The notes: a model not told the origin generated them from the sequence alone. A DNA stretch of 64,000 nucleotides from JAJPXC01 sp964510535 (GCA_964510535.1 CAZECG010000005.1:1-64000), one strand, 5' to 3'; positions 26,423-36,715 are shown, counted from the first letter of the stretch. A program made the numbers and translations.

Positions 26423-28990
26423 TTATTCCTTGGTTTCGTCATGCGACAGGCGCATCATGGCAAACGCCGCTGCCGCTGCCGCCAACAGATATATCAAGAT
26501 TATGGCGATGGTGGCTATCATACCGGTGGTATGCAGCGACCGGGGGTCGAAAGTCATCACCACCGTGTGAGTCCCCGCAGGGAGCTTTATGGCTCTCAGC
26601 AGGTAGTTGACACGACCGATAGGCACCTCTTCGCCGTCGACTGTGGCGGCCCACCCCCATGGGAAATAGACCTCTGAAAAGACAGCTACGCCGCCCCGGG
26701 CCGAACGAGCATGATAAGTGAGCCTATTAGGAGCGTATGATGTCTCATAGATGGTGTCGCCCCGCTCCGCGGTCACACCTCTGCCGAGCACACCCTCAAA
26801 ACGCTTGTCGGCGACAGCCTCGACCGCCGGTTCGATTACCGACAGAGCCGCCATCTCCTCGTCGGGGGTCGATACATAGCTTATCGTGTCGACAAACCAT
26901 GCGTTGCCGAGGGCGGCGGGGTTCTCAACCACTTCACCGCCGGGAGTCACAATATAACGGGCATTGAGCATATTCAGCACCCTGATGTCAGCCTCGCCGG
27001 CATCACCGCTAAGGAAATTGCCTATGTGGCGGTCTATTAAATCCTGATAGCGTGTCAGTTTGGCGGCATGATACCCCCCTATCATCTTGTGGTGGAATGA
27101 CGGGTCGGGCCGCCAGAAATCAGGTATATTCATCACGCGGTAGTTCATCGCCGTGTCCTGGAGTATGACCTTGTCGGCCGATGACAACGGGAAGGGGTCA
27201 GACACTGACATCTCGGGGGTGCAGAAACTGTCATGGTCAACATAGCGTTTATTGACCGAGTAGAGGTCACCTAACACCATCACGCCGATTGCCCCGACAG
27301 CTATCCAACGGTTGAGTTTACCGTACATATAGAGGGCGAAAACGGCGAATGCCGCGGCCAAGAATATGAAGCTGCGCATGGCGTCGGCCGAAACCATTTC
27401 ATAGCGCAAAGTTTGCACGGCATGGACCACAGCCGGGTTGTCGAGACTGAACCGGCTGATAGCCTCGGCGGGATAACCCTGCGCGGCCAAAGCGTCACCG
27501 AGCATCTTGGAGACATAGTAATCGTTGTCGCTGATGACGCTGCCATAGATACTCGGCGATATGACAGCGAGCAGGCACAAACCCATGGTGATGCCAAACG
27601 TCCACATCAAAGGCTTAAAGTAGCGTCGGCGGTCATCGCTCCCCAATAGCTTCTGCAAAGCCATAATGGCAAGAACCGGGATTGTGAACTCAGCTATAAC
27701 GAGGATGCTCTCGACGGTGCGGAACTTGCTGTACATCGGCACGAAGTCTATAAACAAGTCGGTCAGACTCATAAAATTGCGCCCGAGGGCAAGCAACGCC
27801 GACAAGACGGTCAAAATCAGCAAAGCCCACTTCACCGGGCCTTTGACTATCACACACCCGAGCAGAAAAAGGGCGAAAACAACGGCACCCACATAAATCG
27901 GGCCGTTCGTGCCCTCTGGCTCACCGAAGTATTGCGACAGATACTGCAAGAACTGCGCCGTGACATGATCGATTTTCCCCGAAGCTATCTGTTCCTGAGC
28001 GTCAGGTAGATCAGAGAGGTTTAGCGGCACCATGCTCCCCTTTTCGGGCTTGGCCGAGGCGCCACCCTTGATATTGGGAATAAACAGGGTGAACAACTCT
28101 GACTGCCCATAGCTGTACTGAGTGATATAGTCGCGATCAAGTCCACCGGTCGATTGGGCGGCATCGGCTTTCGTCAGCTCGGAATGACCGCCGCGCATCG
28201 TCTCCTTGGAGTATTCGTAAGTGTTATACAAGCTCGGCAGATTGGCCGCCACCGCAAGCGAGGCCGCCACCGCAAGCACGCCTGTGGCTTTCAGCCACGA
28301 GGCCACCCGCTTCTCGCGGCAGGCTGTCACAAGCATGGCGATTACCAGACCTAAAATCACAAACAAGAAGTAATATGACATCTGCACATGGTTGCTCGCG
28401 ATTTGCAACATGGCAAACAAGGCGGCCAGCGCACCCCCGGCAAGATAACGCCCGCGGTAGCAGAGAACCACCCCGGCGATTGTCGGAGGGATATAGGCGA
28501 GTGTGACGAACTTCCATATATGACCTGCCCCGATTATTATTATGAAATATGTCGAAAAACCATAGGCTATGGCTCCAATCAGAGCATAATACCATCTGAC
28601 CTTCATGGCAAACATGAGTATCAGGAAGCCCAGCATCATCATAAACAGCAGGTTGGACGGCGACGGCAACCCTAAGCCATAGACCGTCGTCAACCAGTCA
28701 AAGAGTGAGTTAGAGGGATAAGACGGAGCTATCTGGAATGTCGGCATACCCGAAAACAGGGAGTTGGTCCACCGCGTAGGCTCGCCGGTGGCCTCGGTGA
28801 AAGCCTTGGCCTCCTGCCCGATTGCGGCTCCTTGAAGCATATCGTGCTGACGGAGCTGATTGCCTTGCGACGCATCGGGATGAAAAAACATTATGGCGAT
28901 GATGGCCGCAATGGCGACCGAGACGAAAAATCCCCAAAACTGAGAGTGCGACACTGTCGCCTTAAATCGTGACAACCAGGTAGATGACAT
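26423..28990 (-). CDS. YfhO-family polytopic membrane protein
   Basis: An 855-residue inner-membrane protein with an estimated 12 or more membrane segments in the N-terminal 600 residues and a C-terminal periplasmic domain (about 610-815) containing YEVYFPWGWAATVDGEE-like sequence, followed by a last membrane segment. YfhO proteins are GT-C-like and are linked in Gram-positives to glycosylation of lipoteichoic acid; the function in Bacteroidetes is not established. It is the first gene of a three-gene run and has a -7 element 31 bp upstream. Confidence 0.88.
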   Translation of the reverse strand: MSSTWLSRFKATVSHSQFWGFFVSVAIAAIIAIMFFHPDASQGNQLRQHDMLQGAAIGQEAKAFTEATGEPTRWTNSLFSGMPTFQIAPSYPSNSLFDWLTTVYGLGLPSPSNLLFMMMLGFLILMFAMKVRWYYALIGAIAYGFSTYFIIIIGAGHIWKFVTLAYIPPTIAGVVLCYRGRYLAGGALAALFAMLQIASNHVQMSYYFLFVILGLVIAMLVTACREKRVASWLKATGVLAVAASLAVAANLPSLYNTYEYSKETMRGGHSELTKADAAQSTGGLDRDYITQYSYGQSELFTLFIPNIKGGASAKPEKGSMVPLNLSDLPDAQEQIASGKIDHVTAQFLQYLSQYFGEPEGTNGPIYVGAVVFALFLLGCVIVKGPVKWALLILTVLSALLALGRNFMSLTDLFIDFVPMYSKFRTVESILVIAEFTIPVLAIMALQKLLGSDDRRRYFKPLMWTFGITMGLCLLAVISPSIYGSVISDNDYYVSKMLGDALAAQGYPAEAISRFSLDNPAVVHAVQTLRYEMVSADAMRSFIFLAAAFAVFALYMYGKLNRWIAVGAIGVMVLGDLYSVNKRYVDHDSFCTPEMSVSDPFPLSSADKVILQDTAMNYRVMNIPDFWRPDPSFHHKMIGGYHAAKLTRYQDLIDRHIGNFLSGDAGEADIRVLNMLNARYIVTPGGEVVENPAALGNAWFVDTISYVSTPDEEMAALSVIEPAVEAVADKRFEGVLGRGVTAERGDTIYETSYAPNRLTYHARSARGGVAVFSEVYFPWGWAATVDGEEVPIGRVNYLLRAIKLPAGTHTVVMTFDPRSLHTTGMIATIAIILIYLLAAAAAAFAMMRLSHDETKE

Positions 28991-29020
28991 ATTTTACTCT
29001 GAATTTTATCTTTGAAACGG

Positions 29021-29028
29021 CAAAGTTA
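29021..29028 (-). promoter_or_regulatory. -7 element of the yfhO gene
   Basis: The minus strand reads TAACTTTG, an exact TAnnTTTG match 31-38 bp upstream of the start codon. Confidence 0.5.
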
Positions 29029-29189
29029 AGCAAAAAAGTCGAGAGGTTATAGACTTAGCGTTGAGAGTTGACATCGCGGCGCATTAACCTGCTGAACTTT
29101 TCAGAGGCAGCAAACCCGTCAAGAAGTAGTAATCTCACCGACCGACATCCTCTTTAAGGAATAAATTGGGACGATTTGGGGATATTTAC

Positions 29190-29197
29190 TACTTTTG
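29190..29197 (+). promoter_or_regulatory. -7 element of dapB
   Basis: TACTTTTG is an exact TAnnTTTG match 24-31 bp before the dapB start codon, giving a short leader of about 17 nt. Confidence 0.5.
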
Positions 29198-29220
29198 TGA
29201 CAAAGTTTTTATAAGCCGAT

Positions 29221-29961
29221 ATGAAGATAGCCCTCATAGGATATGGAAAAATGGGCCGCGCCATCGAGCGCATAGCCCGCGGCCGCGGCCACGAGATTGT
29301 GGCTATTGTGGATATGGACACCAATGACCGCATTGACAGCGACAAGGTCAAAAGCGCCGACATAGCGATTGAGTTCACATCGCCCCGGGCAGCTGTCGAC
29401 AACTACATGAAACTGTTCGCCATCGGGGTGCCGGTAGTGTCGGGAAGCACCGGATGGACAGCGAGAATGGATGAGGTCACTGCCGCTTGCGAGAAAGCCG
29501 GAGGCACATTCCTGTGGTCGTCAAATTTCAGTGTAGGCGTCAATCTGTTTTTCCGTTTGAACAAGTTCCTTACCCGACTGATGAACCCATTCCCGCAATA
29601 TCATCCTCGGATGAAAGAGATACATCACATACACAAACTTGACCATCCGAGCGGCACAGCCATCACCCTGGCCGAGGGGCTTATAGCCGAATCGGCCATG
29701 TTAAACCGATGGAGCGAAGACCCCGTATCGGCTCCCGACACGCTCGTCATTGACCACGAGCGCGAAGGGGAAGTCCCCGGGACCCACATCGTAAGCTGGG
29801 AATCGGAGGTCGACTCCGTAACCATCGAACACCGCGCTAAAAGCCGCGAGGGATTCGCCCGCGGAGCCGTGCTCGCCGCCGAGTGGGCGGCAGGACGCAA
29901 AGGGGTGTTGACAATGGATGAGATGATGAACGATTTTTTAAAACAAAGCATTGATGAGTGA
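29221..29961 (+). CDS. dapB: 4-Hydroxy-tetrahydrodipicolinate reductase
   Basis: A 246-residue NAD(P)H-dependent reductase of lysine and meso-diaminopimelate synthesis. The nucleotide loop is IGYGKMGRAIE near residues 6-16; the catalytic segment is EIHHIHKLDHPSGTA, which has the conserved His pair, Lys and SGTA. Length is that of the short Bacteroidetes type. Its stop overlaps the lepB start (TGATG), so the two are translationally coupled. Confidence 0.96.
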   Translation: MKIALIGYGKMGRAIERIARGRGHEIVAIVDMDTNDRIDSDKVKSADIAIEFTSPRAAVDNYMKLFAIGVPVVSGSTGWTARMDEVTAACEKAGGTFLWSSNFSVGVNLFFRLNKFLTRLMNPFPQYHPRMKEIHHIHKLDHPSGTAITLAEGLIAESAMLNRWSEDPVSAPDTLVIDHEREGEVPGTHIVSWESEVDSVTIEHRAKSREGFARGAVLAAEWAAGRKGVLTMDEMMNDFLKQSIDE

Positions 29962-31439
29962 TGGAAAGCACCACCGCACAAAAAGAGAAACTGCCGTTTA
30001 AAGAAGATTTCCTCCGACGGCTGAAAGAGATAAAGACCACACGCTGGGTGAGATTCGGAATCGTGACGTTAATCTTCTTACTCTGGGTGGCATGGATGGG
30101 CCGTCCGCTGTTGGGACTGCTGTTATTCCTGCTGTTTGACATCTACATCACAGGCTATATACCGTTCACATGGTGGAAAAAGAGCAAAAACGCAGCCATC
30201 AGGTCGGTCATGAGCTGGGTCGACGCCATAGTCTATGTACTGATACTCGTCTATTTCGTGTTCTGCTTCGTCGGACAGAACTACCAGATACCATCGTCGT
30301 CTCTTGAAAAGACGTTGCTGACAGGCGATTACCTTTTTGTAAACAAGACCACTTACGGCCCGCGCGTCCCCATGACCCCGATACATTTCCCCCTCGTCCA
30401 CAACACCTTGCCAATAATCGGGGGAAACAGCTATCTTGAATCACCATCGGTGGAATACCGACGGCTGAAAGGGCTGAGAGATGTGGAGCTGGGCGACATA
30501 GTGGTGTTTAACTTCCCCGCTGGCGACACCATCATGGAGAAGGTGCAGAACCCCGACTACTACACACTCGTCAAGATGTATGGCCGCGAAGCCGTGCTGT
30601 CAAACCCCGCCGAACTCGGATGTCAGATTTACCGCCCCGTCGACCGCCGCGAAAACTATGTGAAACGCTGCGTTGGTCTACCGGGACAACGCATCAAGAT
30701 TGTCGACGGTGTGATTTATCTCGACGGAGAGGCTCAGAAACAGCCTGAAAACGTTCAATTCAACTACTTTTTCCAATCATCAGCGGGATACTTCGACGCC
30801 TCTCAGTGGGAAGACCTCGGAGTTGCCGTAGCCGACCGTGGGTTCTACCAGCCGCAGCCTGGCGACGCGGCAATCCTCGAAAGCCTCGGATTCAAAAAGG
30901 GAAACAACGGCGAAATGCTGCCAATACACGTAGCCCCGCTCACCCCGGCGATGCTTTCAAAACTTGAAAACAATCCGTCAATCACCATAATCTATCAAGT
31001 ACCCGCGCCCATCGGCGAGTTCCTGTTCCCGGAAATCGCGGCAAGCCAGTGGAGCCGCTCCAACTACGGCGGTGAAAACGGTCTCTGGATACCAAAGAAA
31101 AATTCAACGCTCCGCCTCACCCCCGAAACCTGGGAAATCTATCAACGATGCATACGCGTCTATGAGAATAACCCGACGGCGGAGCTGCGAGGCGATGGCA
31201 AGGTCTATATCGATGGCAAGCCCACCGACTACTACACGTTCAAGATGGACTATTATTTCATGATGGGCGACAACCGCGACAATTCGCTTGATTCGCGCTA
31301 CTGGGGTTTCGTGCCGGAAGACCATATCGTAGGCACACCCTGGAGAGTGCTTGTATCGTTTGACAAGGATAAATCTCTGTTCGACGGCGGAATCAGGTGG
31401 AACCGCGTGCTTAAAGACGCTAATCCCGACAAAAAATAG
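29961..31439 (+). CDS. lepB: Signal peptidase I
   Basis: A 492-residue membrane-bound leader peptidase. The ATG at 29961 overlaps the dapB stop; a GTG one codon earlier is the alternative. Three membrane segments lie in the first 105 residues, followed by IPSSSLEKTL with nucleophile Ser114, the catalytic Lys in YVKRCVGLPG, and box E GDNRDNSLDSRYWG near residue 430. It is longer than E. coli LepB because of a large insertion (about 250-410), as is usual in Bacteroidetes. It removes signal peptides on the periplasmic side. Confidence 0.95.
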   Translation: MESTTAQKEKLPFKEDFLRRLKEIKTTRWVRFGIVTLIFLLWVAWMGRPLLGLLLFLLFDIYITGYIPFTWWKKSKNAAIRSVMSWVDAIVYVLILVYFVFCFVGQNYQIPSSSLEKTLLTGDYLFVNKTTYGPRVPMTPIHFPLVHNTLPIIGGNSYLESPSVEYRRLKGLRDVELGDIVVFNFPAGDTIMEKVQNPDYYTLVKMYGREAVLSNPAELGCQIYRPVDRRENYVKRCVGLPGQRIKIVDGVIYLDGEAQKQPENVQFNYFFQSSAGYFDASQWEDLGVAVADRGFYQPQPGDAAILESLGFKKGNNGEMLPIHVAPLTPAMLSKLENNPSITIIYQVPAPIGEFLFPEIAASQWSRSNYGGENGLWIPKKNSTLRLTPETWEIYQRCIRVYENNPTAELRGDGKVYIDGKPTDYYTFKMDYYFMMGDNRDNSLDSRYWGFVPEDHIVGTPWRVLVSFDKDKSLFDGGIRWNRVLKDANPDKK

Positions 31440-31449
31440 CAATCAAGAC

Positions 31450-32118
31450 ATGACCGAGCCGACAGCCGATGTGAAAGGCTCCCCTTTCCCGATATTTCCC
31501 GACAGCGTCGCAGTCATGCCGCTACTTTATTTCCCCGCGGCCTCCTATTACGCCGAGGTCGCTCGCCACGGGCGTGTGGTTATAGACTGCGGAATAGCTT
31601 ATGACAAACGCCGCAAGGACACCCACCGTTGCGACATCGCCGACACTCGCGGGCCGCTATCTTTGACCATACCGATAATCAAACCCGATTACAGCAGCCA
31701 CCCGACATGGTCCGAAGTGGGCATATCCACTCATGGCCAATGGTGGGACAAACACTTGACAGCCCTTGAATCGGCATACGGCCGCACTCCATATTTTGAA
31801 TTTTACATTGACCGTTTTAAGCCCTTTTTCTCAAGTGACACAGCCGAGAGATATGGCAATATCACAGCTTTAGACACAGCAGTCAACGACGAAATCTGCC
31901 GCATACTCAGATTACCTATACCACAATACAGCCGAGAGGTAACGGAAAAAGATGTCAACGATTACCGCAACTATAAATTTATCAGAGAATATCAGCCTGA
32001 ATATTACCAAGTGCGCCTATCCACATTAGGATTCATTCCAAACCTCAGCATACTCGACCTCATCTTTAATCTCGGACCGGAAGCTCCACTATATCTCAAA
32101 CGGATGATTCAACAGTAG
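31450..32118 (+). CDS. WbqC-family protein
   Basis: A 222-residue cytosolic protein of the WbqC family, found in O-antigen loci and next to lepB in many Bacteroidetes. The start at 31450 (MTEPTADVKG) is chosen because it lies 10 bp after the lepB stop; longer in-frame sequence upstream lies inside lepB. Family features visible are AVMPLLYFPAASYYAEVARH near the start, KRRKDTHRCDIADTRGPLSL and TYGRTPYFEFY-like sequence in the middle. The enzymatic role is not established. Confidence 0.88.
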   Translation: MTEPTADVKGSPFPIFPDSVAVMPLLYFPAASYYAEVARHGRVVIDCGIAYDKRRKDTHRCDIADTRGPLSLTIPIIKPDYSSHPTWSEVGISTHGQWWDKHLTALESAYGRTPYFEFYIDRFKPFFSSDTAERYGNITALDTAVNDEICRILRLPIPQYSREVTEKDVNDYRNYKFIREYQPEYYQVRLSTLGFIPNLSILDLIFNLGPEAPLYLKRMIQQ

Positions 32119-32166
32119 ATTCGCGTCAGTCACGTTTTCAGCCATGCCGACGGGAATAAATCGTTT

Positions 32167-33504
32167 TCAGAACGACATTGACAAAAGAGCCGATATGCGG
32201 TTGTTGGAGAGACGCGAATGAGAAAAAGTGTTTTTCTGCCCGTAGACATATTCTATACCCGTGCGAAAAAGCGGTGAAATCTGCCAGATGACATTGCAAA
32301 GCCCATACTGGCCGTAGCGCAACTGGTCCCCGTAAGGGATTGACGAACCGTTGGTGTAAGGATCAACATGATTGCGCATATAGCTATACACCACTGTCGA
32401 AAACAGGTTTGGTCTCCAGTTGTATTGCAAGCCGAGGATACACCCCCATGCCCAGGGTGCTTTGAGCCGCCCCGGCCGTGACATATCAGGCACCAAGTCA
32501 AGGCCCAGGTCGTCATTTTCATGGATATAGCTTGAGATACCGCATCCGGTCTGCGCCATACCGTAAGCCACTAAAGAGCCTATTTTGGCGGTGCCTGTCA
32601 GTTTCAGACCCCACCCGAGCAGGGTGTGGTTGCGGTGAGCCACATGGTCGCGGTAAGACAAGCCGCGCAATACCGTCGACAGTCTGACATGGCTTGTCGA
32701 ATTGAAAGCATAGGTGACATACATCGGCAAGTCAGGCAGATGCTGCCGCAATTCGGGCTGGCGGTCGTCTGATTCAGAATCATCGGGGATATAGGATGTA
32801 TAGTCGCTTTTGGGAGCCTCGATACTTGCACCGACTCTGATGTGAGGCGTGACGAATTTTTGGAAATTCATCTGTATGTTATCGTGGCTTCCCGACGCTA
32901 TCGGGCCGTGGCCGTCGATGGTGTATGGGTCGGCTGCCTTGTCGTTATAAAGGCTCGACGTGTAGCCAAACGTGAAGTTGCGGTAACGCATATAGACGTT
33001 GCTGGCGTGCACCTTGTAGGAATTGCCCGGCTCGTCGTCCATGGCAAGACTGATGAAAAGCCCTATCTGATTGGCCGACGACGGAAAACCGATGATATTG
33101 AAATAAATGTTGCTCCCCTGCGCCGTCATCTGATAGAGGGTGTTGTCGCCGGGTGCGGCCCGCTCTATGCCCGCGACGGTGATGCCGCCAGGGTCGTCTA
33201 TCGGGTTACCCCAATCAAAGCAAGAGGTAAACTTCAGATTCGCGCCTATACTGAAATAAAACGAGCGGTTTTGCCCGACAATGGCGAATATGGGGTCGTT
33301 GATGAAATCCTTGTCGAGCGGGATGTTCTCAAACAACAGTTTATAGGCGTTCACACTATCACTGATGTTTACATTGTCGCCTATGACATATTTAAGACGG
33401 CCTTTCCCGGGACGGTTAGGGTGGTGTTGAGCCGCTATCGGCTGAACTGAGACAGAAAGCAACGCCGCCACAATGGCGACCGCTATCAATTTGTAGTGTT
33501 TCAT
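32167..33504 (-). CDS. Outer-membrane beta-barrel protein, DcaP-like porin
   Basis: A 445-residue exported protein. Residues 1-25 form a signal peptide ending QPIAAQ. The rest alternates polar and aromatic residues as in a 16-18-strand barrel, with NVYMRYRNFTFGYTSSLYND resembling the constriction strand region of DcaP-like porins, and ends with Phe after LLSMS, the outer-membrane insertion signal. Probable role: diffusion channel for small anionic or carbohydrate compounds; the substrate is not visible. It converges with the dapB-lepB-wbqC genes and stands alone. Confidence 0.7.
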   Translation of the reverse strand: MKHYKLIAVAIVAALLSVSVQPIAAQHHPNRPGKGRLKYVIGDNVNISDSVNAYKLLFENIPLDKDFINDPIFAIVGQNRSFYFSIGANLKFTSCFDWGNPIDDPGGITVAGIERAAPGDNTLYQMTAQGSNIYFNIIGFPSSANQIGLFISLAMDDEPGNSYKVHASNVYMRYRNFTFGYTSSLYNDKAADPYTIDGHGPIASGSHDNIQMNFQKFVTPHIRVGASIEAPKSDYTSYIPDDSESDDRQPELRQHLPDLPMYVTYAFNSTSHVRLSTVLRGLSYRDHVAHRNHTLLGWGLKLTGTAKIGSLVAYGMAQTGCGISSYIHENDDLGLDLVPDMSRPGRLKAPWAWGCILGLQYNWRPNLFSTVVYSYMRNHVDPYTNGSSIPYGDQLRYGQYGLCNVIWQISPLFRTGIEYVYGQKNTFSHSRLSNNRISALLSMSF

Positions 33505-33554
33505 GGGAAAGAAAGGTATGAGGGTTTGACGGATTTGTTAGGTTTCCGATTTTT

Positions 33555-34550
33555 TCAGACAAAGAAAGGAGCCATCGACGCTATCGCTCTCGATGGCGAC
33601 ACGTTGCGGTAAAGAATGTCGTAGACCCCGTTAAGTATCGGCATTTCTACTCCATAGCCTGAGTTAATCTCATGGATGCACTTTGTCCCATAGTAACCCT
33701 CGGCTGTCTGCTCCATCTCCATTTTCGCGGCTTTTACCGAATACCCCTTACCTATCATCGCGCCGAAGTTGTGGTTGCGGCTGAAACGGGAATATGAGGT
33801 GACAAGCAAATCACCGAGATAGACCGAGTCATATATCTTACGCTGACGCGGGTTAACGGTGTCGATAAACCGCTCCATCTCGCGGATGGCGTTGGAGATA
33901 AGCATCGCAAGGAAATTGTCGCCCTGCTTCAAGCCATGGACTATACCGGCTGCTATCGAATAGACATTTTTCAACACGGCTGCATACTCGATTCCGTCGA
34001 CATCCGACGACGTTATGGTGTGGGTGTGCTTCCCGGAAATACATTTTGCGAAATCTCCCGCGCGCTCAATATTTTGGCAACCGATGGTGAGATACGACGG
34101 ACGGTCGAGAGCGACTTCCTCGGCATGACAAGGCCCGCTGATTACCAACAGATTGTCGGCATTTATTCCAAATCGCTCTACCATGAAATCGGTTATGAGC
34201 TGATTCTCATCGGGCACAATCCCTTTTATCGCCGACACCACCGATTTACCGCTTATATCGACTTTTATTTTTGATATATGCTCCTTGAAATAAGGCGACG
34301 GCATCACCATCACCAACGTGTCGGCGGTTTCACAGATAGCGTTGATGTCGCTGGAAAACTCTATGCGCCGGCAGTCAAACTGCACGTCGGTAAGGTAAAC
34401 CGGATTGCGACCCAAACGTTTAAAATCTTCTATACGGTCATCACGGCGCATATACCATAATATGCTTTCACAATTCTGCAAAAGCAGCTTGGCCAAAGCT
34501 GTAGCCCAACTGCCACCGCCCATTACCGCTATCTTGCCTGGAAAATTCAT
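33555..34550 (-). CDS. gpsA: Glycerol-3-phosphate dehydrogenase [NAD(P)+]
   Basis: A 331-residue cytosolic enzyme making sn-glycerol-3-phosphate for phospholipids. The nucleotide loop is VMGGGSWATALAKLL at 9-23, the substrate segment GPCHAEEVA and the catalytic Lys in YAAVLKNVYSIAAGI. Length is normal. It lies 89 bp downstream of lysS on the same strand, a pairing common in Bacteroidetes. Confidence 0.95.
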   Translation of the reverse strand: MNFPGKIAVMGGGSWATALAKLLLQNCESILWYMRRDDRIEDFKRLGRNPVYLTDVQFDCRRIEFSSDINAICETADTLVMVMPSPYFKEHISKIKVDISGKSVVSAIKGIVPDENQLITDFMVERFGINADNLLVISGPCHAEEVALDRPSYLTIGCQNIERAGDFAKCISGKHTHTITSSDVDGIEYAAVLKNVYSIAAGIVHGLKQGDNFLAMLISNAIREMERFIDTVNPRQRKIYDSVYLGDLLVTSYSRFSRNHNFGAMIGKGYSVKAAKMEMEQTAEGYYGTKCIHEINSGYGVEMPILNGVYDILYRNVSPSRAIASMAPFFV

Positions 34551-34639
34551 GATTTTTTTTCTGACTCAGGTTAACTCAATGTTACAGCGATGTTATCATA
34601 ACACGCTTTATCATCATATCTCTCGACCACGATTGTCGG

Positions 34640-36154
34640 TCAAGAATGCTTTTCGGGACGCATCTGGGGGAAGAACAGCACCTCCTGAATGGTAGTATGT
34701 CCGGTCATGAGCATCACCAGACGGTCCATACCTATGCCCATGCCTGACGTCGGTGGCATACCGTACTCAAGGGCGCGGATAAAGTCCTTATCTATAATCA
34801 TGGCCTCGTCATCACCCTTCTCGCTGAGTTTCATCTGCTCCACAAAACGTTCATACTGGTCGATGGGATCGTTAAGCTCAGAGTAGGCGTTGGCAAGCTC
34901 CTTGCCATTGACCATAAGCTCGAAACGCTCGGTCAGCTCGGGATTCTCGCGGTGACGCTTTGTCAGGGGCGACATCTCTATCGGATAGTCGATAATGAAT
35001 GTGGGTTGTATGTAGTTACCCTCGCATTTTTCACCGAAAATCTCGTCGATAAGTTTTCCTTTGCCCATCGAGGCATCTACTTCTATGCCGAGGTTTTTGG
35101 CAGTCTCGCGCAACTGGTCCTCATCCATCCCGGTGATATCTACACCGGTGAAATCCTTGATAGCCTGTGTCATTGTCACGCGGGGGAAAGGAGCCTTGAA
35201 CGATATGACCTTATCACCAACCTTAACTTCGGTGGTGCCATTAACATCAAGACAGATTTTTTCAAGCATTTTCTCGGTAAAATCCATCATCCAGTTATAA
35301 TCCTTATAAGCCACATAAATCTCCATGCAGGTAAACTCGGGATTATGTGTACGATCCATACCCTCGTTGCGGAAATTCTTCGAGAACTCATAGACACCTT
35401 CAAAACCGCCGACAATCAGACGTTTCAGATAAAGCTCGTCGGCGATGCGGAGATACAGTGGAATGTCGAGAGCGTTGTGATGGGTTATGAACGGGCGAGC
35501 CGATGCACCACCCGGTATCGACTGAAGTATAGGAGTTTCGACCTCCATGTAACCGTGGTTGTTGAAATATTGGCGCATCGAATTGTAAACCTTGGTGCGC
35601 TTTATAAAAATCTCTTTAACACCTTCATTTACAACCAAATCAACATAACGACGACGATAACGCATCTCAGGGTCATCAAAAGCGTCGTAAGCCACGCCAT
35701 CCTTATATTTCACTATAGGAAGCGGACGGAGCGACTTGCTGAGAACAGTAAGGCTCTTCGCATGGATAGACACCGCGCCTGTCTGTGTGCGGAACACAAA
35801 ACCCTTTATTCCCACAAAATCACCAATGTCAAGCAATTTCTTGAATACCACGTTATACAGGTCTTTATCCTCACCGGGGCAAAGTTCATCACGGTTGACA
35901 TAGACCTGTATGCGGCCTTGCGAGTCCTGAAGCTCCATAAACGATGCCTTGCCCATGACACGGCGACTCATCAAGCGTCCCGCCACCACTACATCGCGGG
36001 GTTCGGCCTCATCGTTGAATGAAGCTTTGATTTCCTCGGTGTAGGCATTAACGGGATATTCGGCTGCGGGATAAGGCTCTATTCCCATCTCGCGCATCTT
36101 CTCAAGACTTCCGCGACGCACTATTTCCTGCTCGCTTAACTGTGATATGCTCAT
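34640..36154 (-). CDS. lysS: Lysyl-tRNA synthetase (class II)
   Basis: A 504-residue class IIb synthetase. The N-terminal OB-fold holds VVAGRLMSRRVMGKASF for anticodon binding; class II motif 2 is FRNEGMDRTHNPEFTCMEIY near residue 265 and motif 3 is GMPPTSGMGIGMDRLVMLM near the end. Its promoter (36225-36232) lies at the left edge of the large AT-rich gap proposed as oriC, so lysS is transcribed away from that gap. Confidence 0.97.
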   Translation of the reverse strand: MSISQLSEQEIVRRGSLEKMREMGIEPYPAAEYPVNAYTEEIKASFNDEAEPRDVVVAGRLMSRRVMGKASFMELQDSQGRIQVYVNRDELCPGEDKDLYNVVFKKLLDIGDFVGIKGFVFRTQTGAVSIHAKSLTVLSKSLRPLPIVKYKDGVAYDAFDDPEMRYRRRYVDLVVNEGVKEIFIKRTKVYNSMRQYFNNHGYMEVETPILQSIPGGASARPFITHHNALDIPLYLRIADELYLKRLIVGGFEGVYEFSKNFRNEGMDRTHNPEFTCMEIYVAYKDYNWMMDFTEKMLEKICLDVNGTTEVKVGDKVISFKAPFPRVTMTQAIKDFTGVDITGMDEDQLRETAKNLGIEVDASMGKGKLIDEIFGEKCEGNYIQPTFIIDYPIEMSPLTKRHRENPELTERFELMVNGKELANAYSELNDPIDQYERFVEQMKLSEKGDDEAMIIDKDFIRALEYGMPPTSGMGIGMDRLVMLMTGHTTIQEVLFFPQMRPEKHS

Positions 36155-36224
36155 AACAACTGATTTTTCAGAATTTCAAATGCGAAAAAAAAACACTACA
36201 AGATATTCTCCGCTAAAATTATCG

Positions 36225-36232
36225 CAAAGTTA
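36225..36232 (-). promoter_or_regulatory. -7 element of lysS
   Basis: The minus strand reads TAACTTTG, an exact TAnnTTTG match; a start about 7 bp on would give a leader of roughly 64 nt. Confidence 0.5.
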
Positions 36233-36247
36233 CTGTTTTCCCGCCTT

Positions 36248-36715
36248 TTATCCAAAATTTCGTTTTATAGCCATGAGTTGACACGCTGTTTTACCGCTGC
36301 CCACTCACCGAGAAGTCTGATAAATTCCCGCATCTAACGCTTGTGATAAATGTTTTTAACTGTTTATTACCTTATGTTGATAACTGTGTTAATAACCTAC
36401 AATAACTTTTAGACAGTTTTTTACAACTTAATTTGCTTTATTTGTTTTTCCCGCTATAAAATCTCCTCGGGAAAACCGCAAAATAAGTTAACATTAAGAT
36501 TTAACCGCGTTATCAACCCGGAAAAGTAAAGTTATCAGTAGCAAAAATGAGTGAAAGTTATTAACTTTGCAAGTTGTAAACACAATGTTGATAACTACCT
36601 TAAAAGCCTAAATATCAAATGCAACTGGTGTTAATAAATATGTCGGTAGTGTTTATTAGATATTTATAAGTTAATACGCAACTTTTATGGCAAAAAGTTA
36701 TAGCAGTTATCAACA
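36248..36715. other. Putative chromosomal replication origin (oriC)
   Basis: The 620-bp gap between lysS and nadA is AT-rich and holds DnaA-box-like 9-mers: TTATCCAAA at 36248-36256 (plus), TTATCAACA on the minus strand at 36375-36383 and 36586-36594, TTATCAACC at 36510-36518 (plus) and TTATCAACA at 36707-36715 (plus). The consensus is TTATCCACA. The 12-mer TGTTGATAACTG (36375-36386) recurs inverted at 36704-36715. lysS and nadA diverge from it, nearly all genes for 14 kb to the right are plus, and sampled GC skew changes sign here. DnaA binding has not been tested; dnaA itself is not in the window. Confidence 0.6.
36562..36569 (+). promoter_or_regulatory. Possible -7 element upstream of nadA
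   Basis: TAACTTTG matches TAnnTTTG exactly but lies about 206 bp before nadA, between two DnaA-box-like sites. It could give a long nadA leader or a transcript across the putative origin. Confidence 0.3.

Noticed and set aside
32167..33504. Identification of the 445-residue outer-membrane protein as the type IX protein PorQ
   Set aside because: PorQ is shorter and the visible strands look like a DcaP-type porin; the presence of porZ in the window alone is not evidence.
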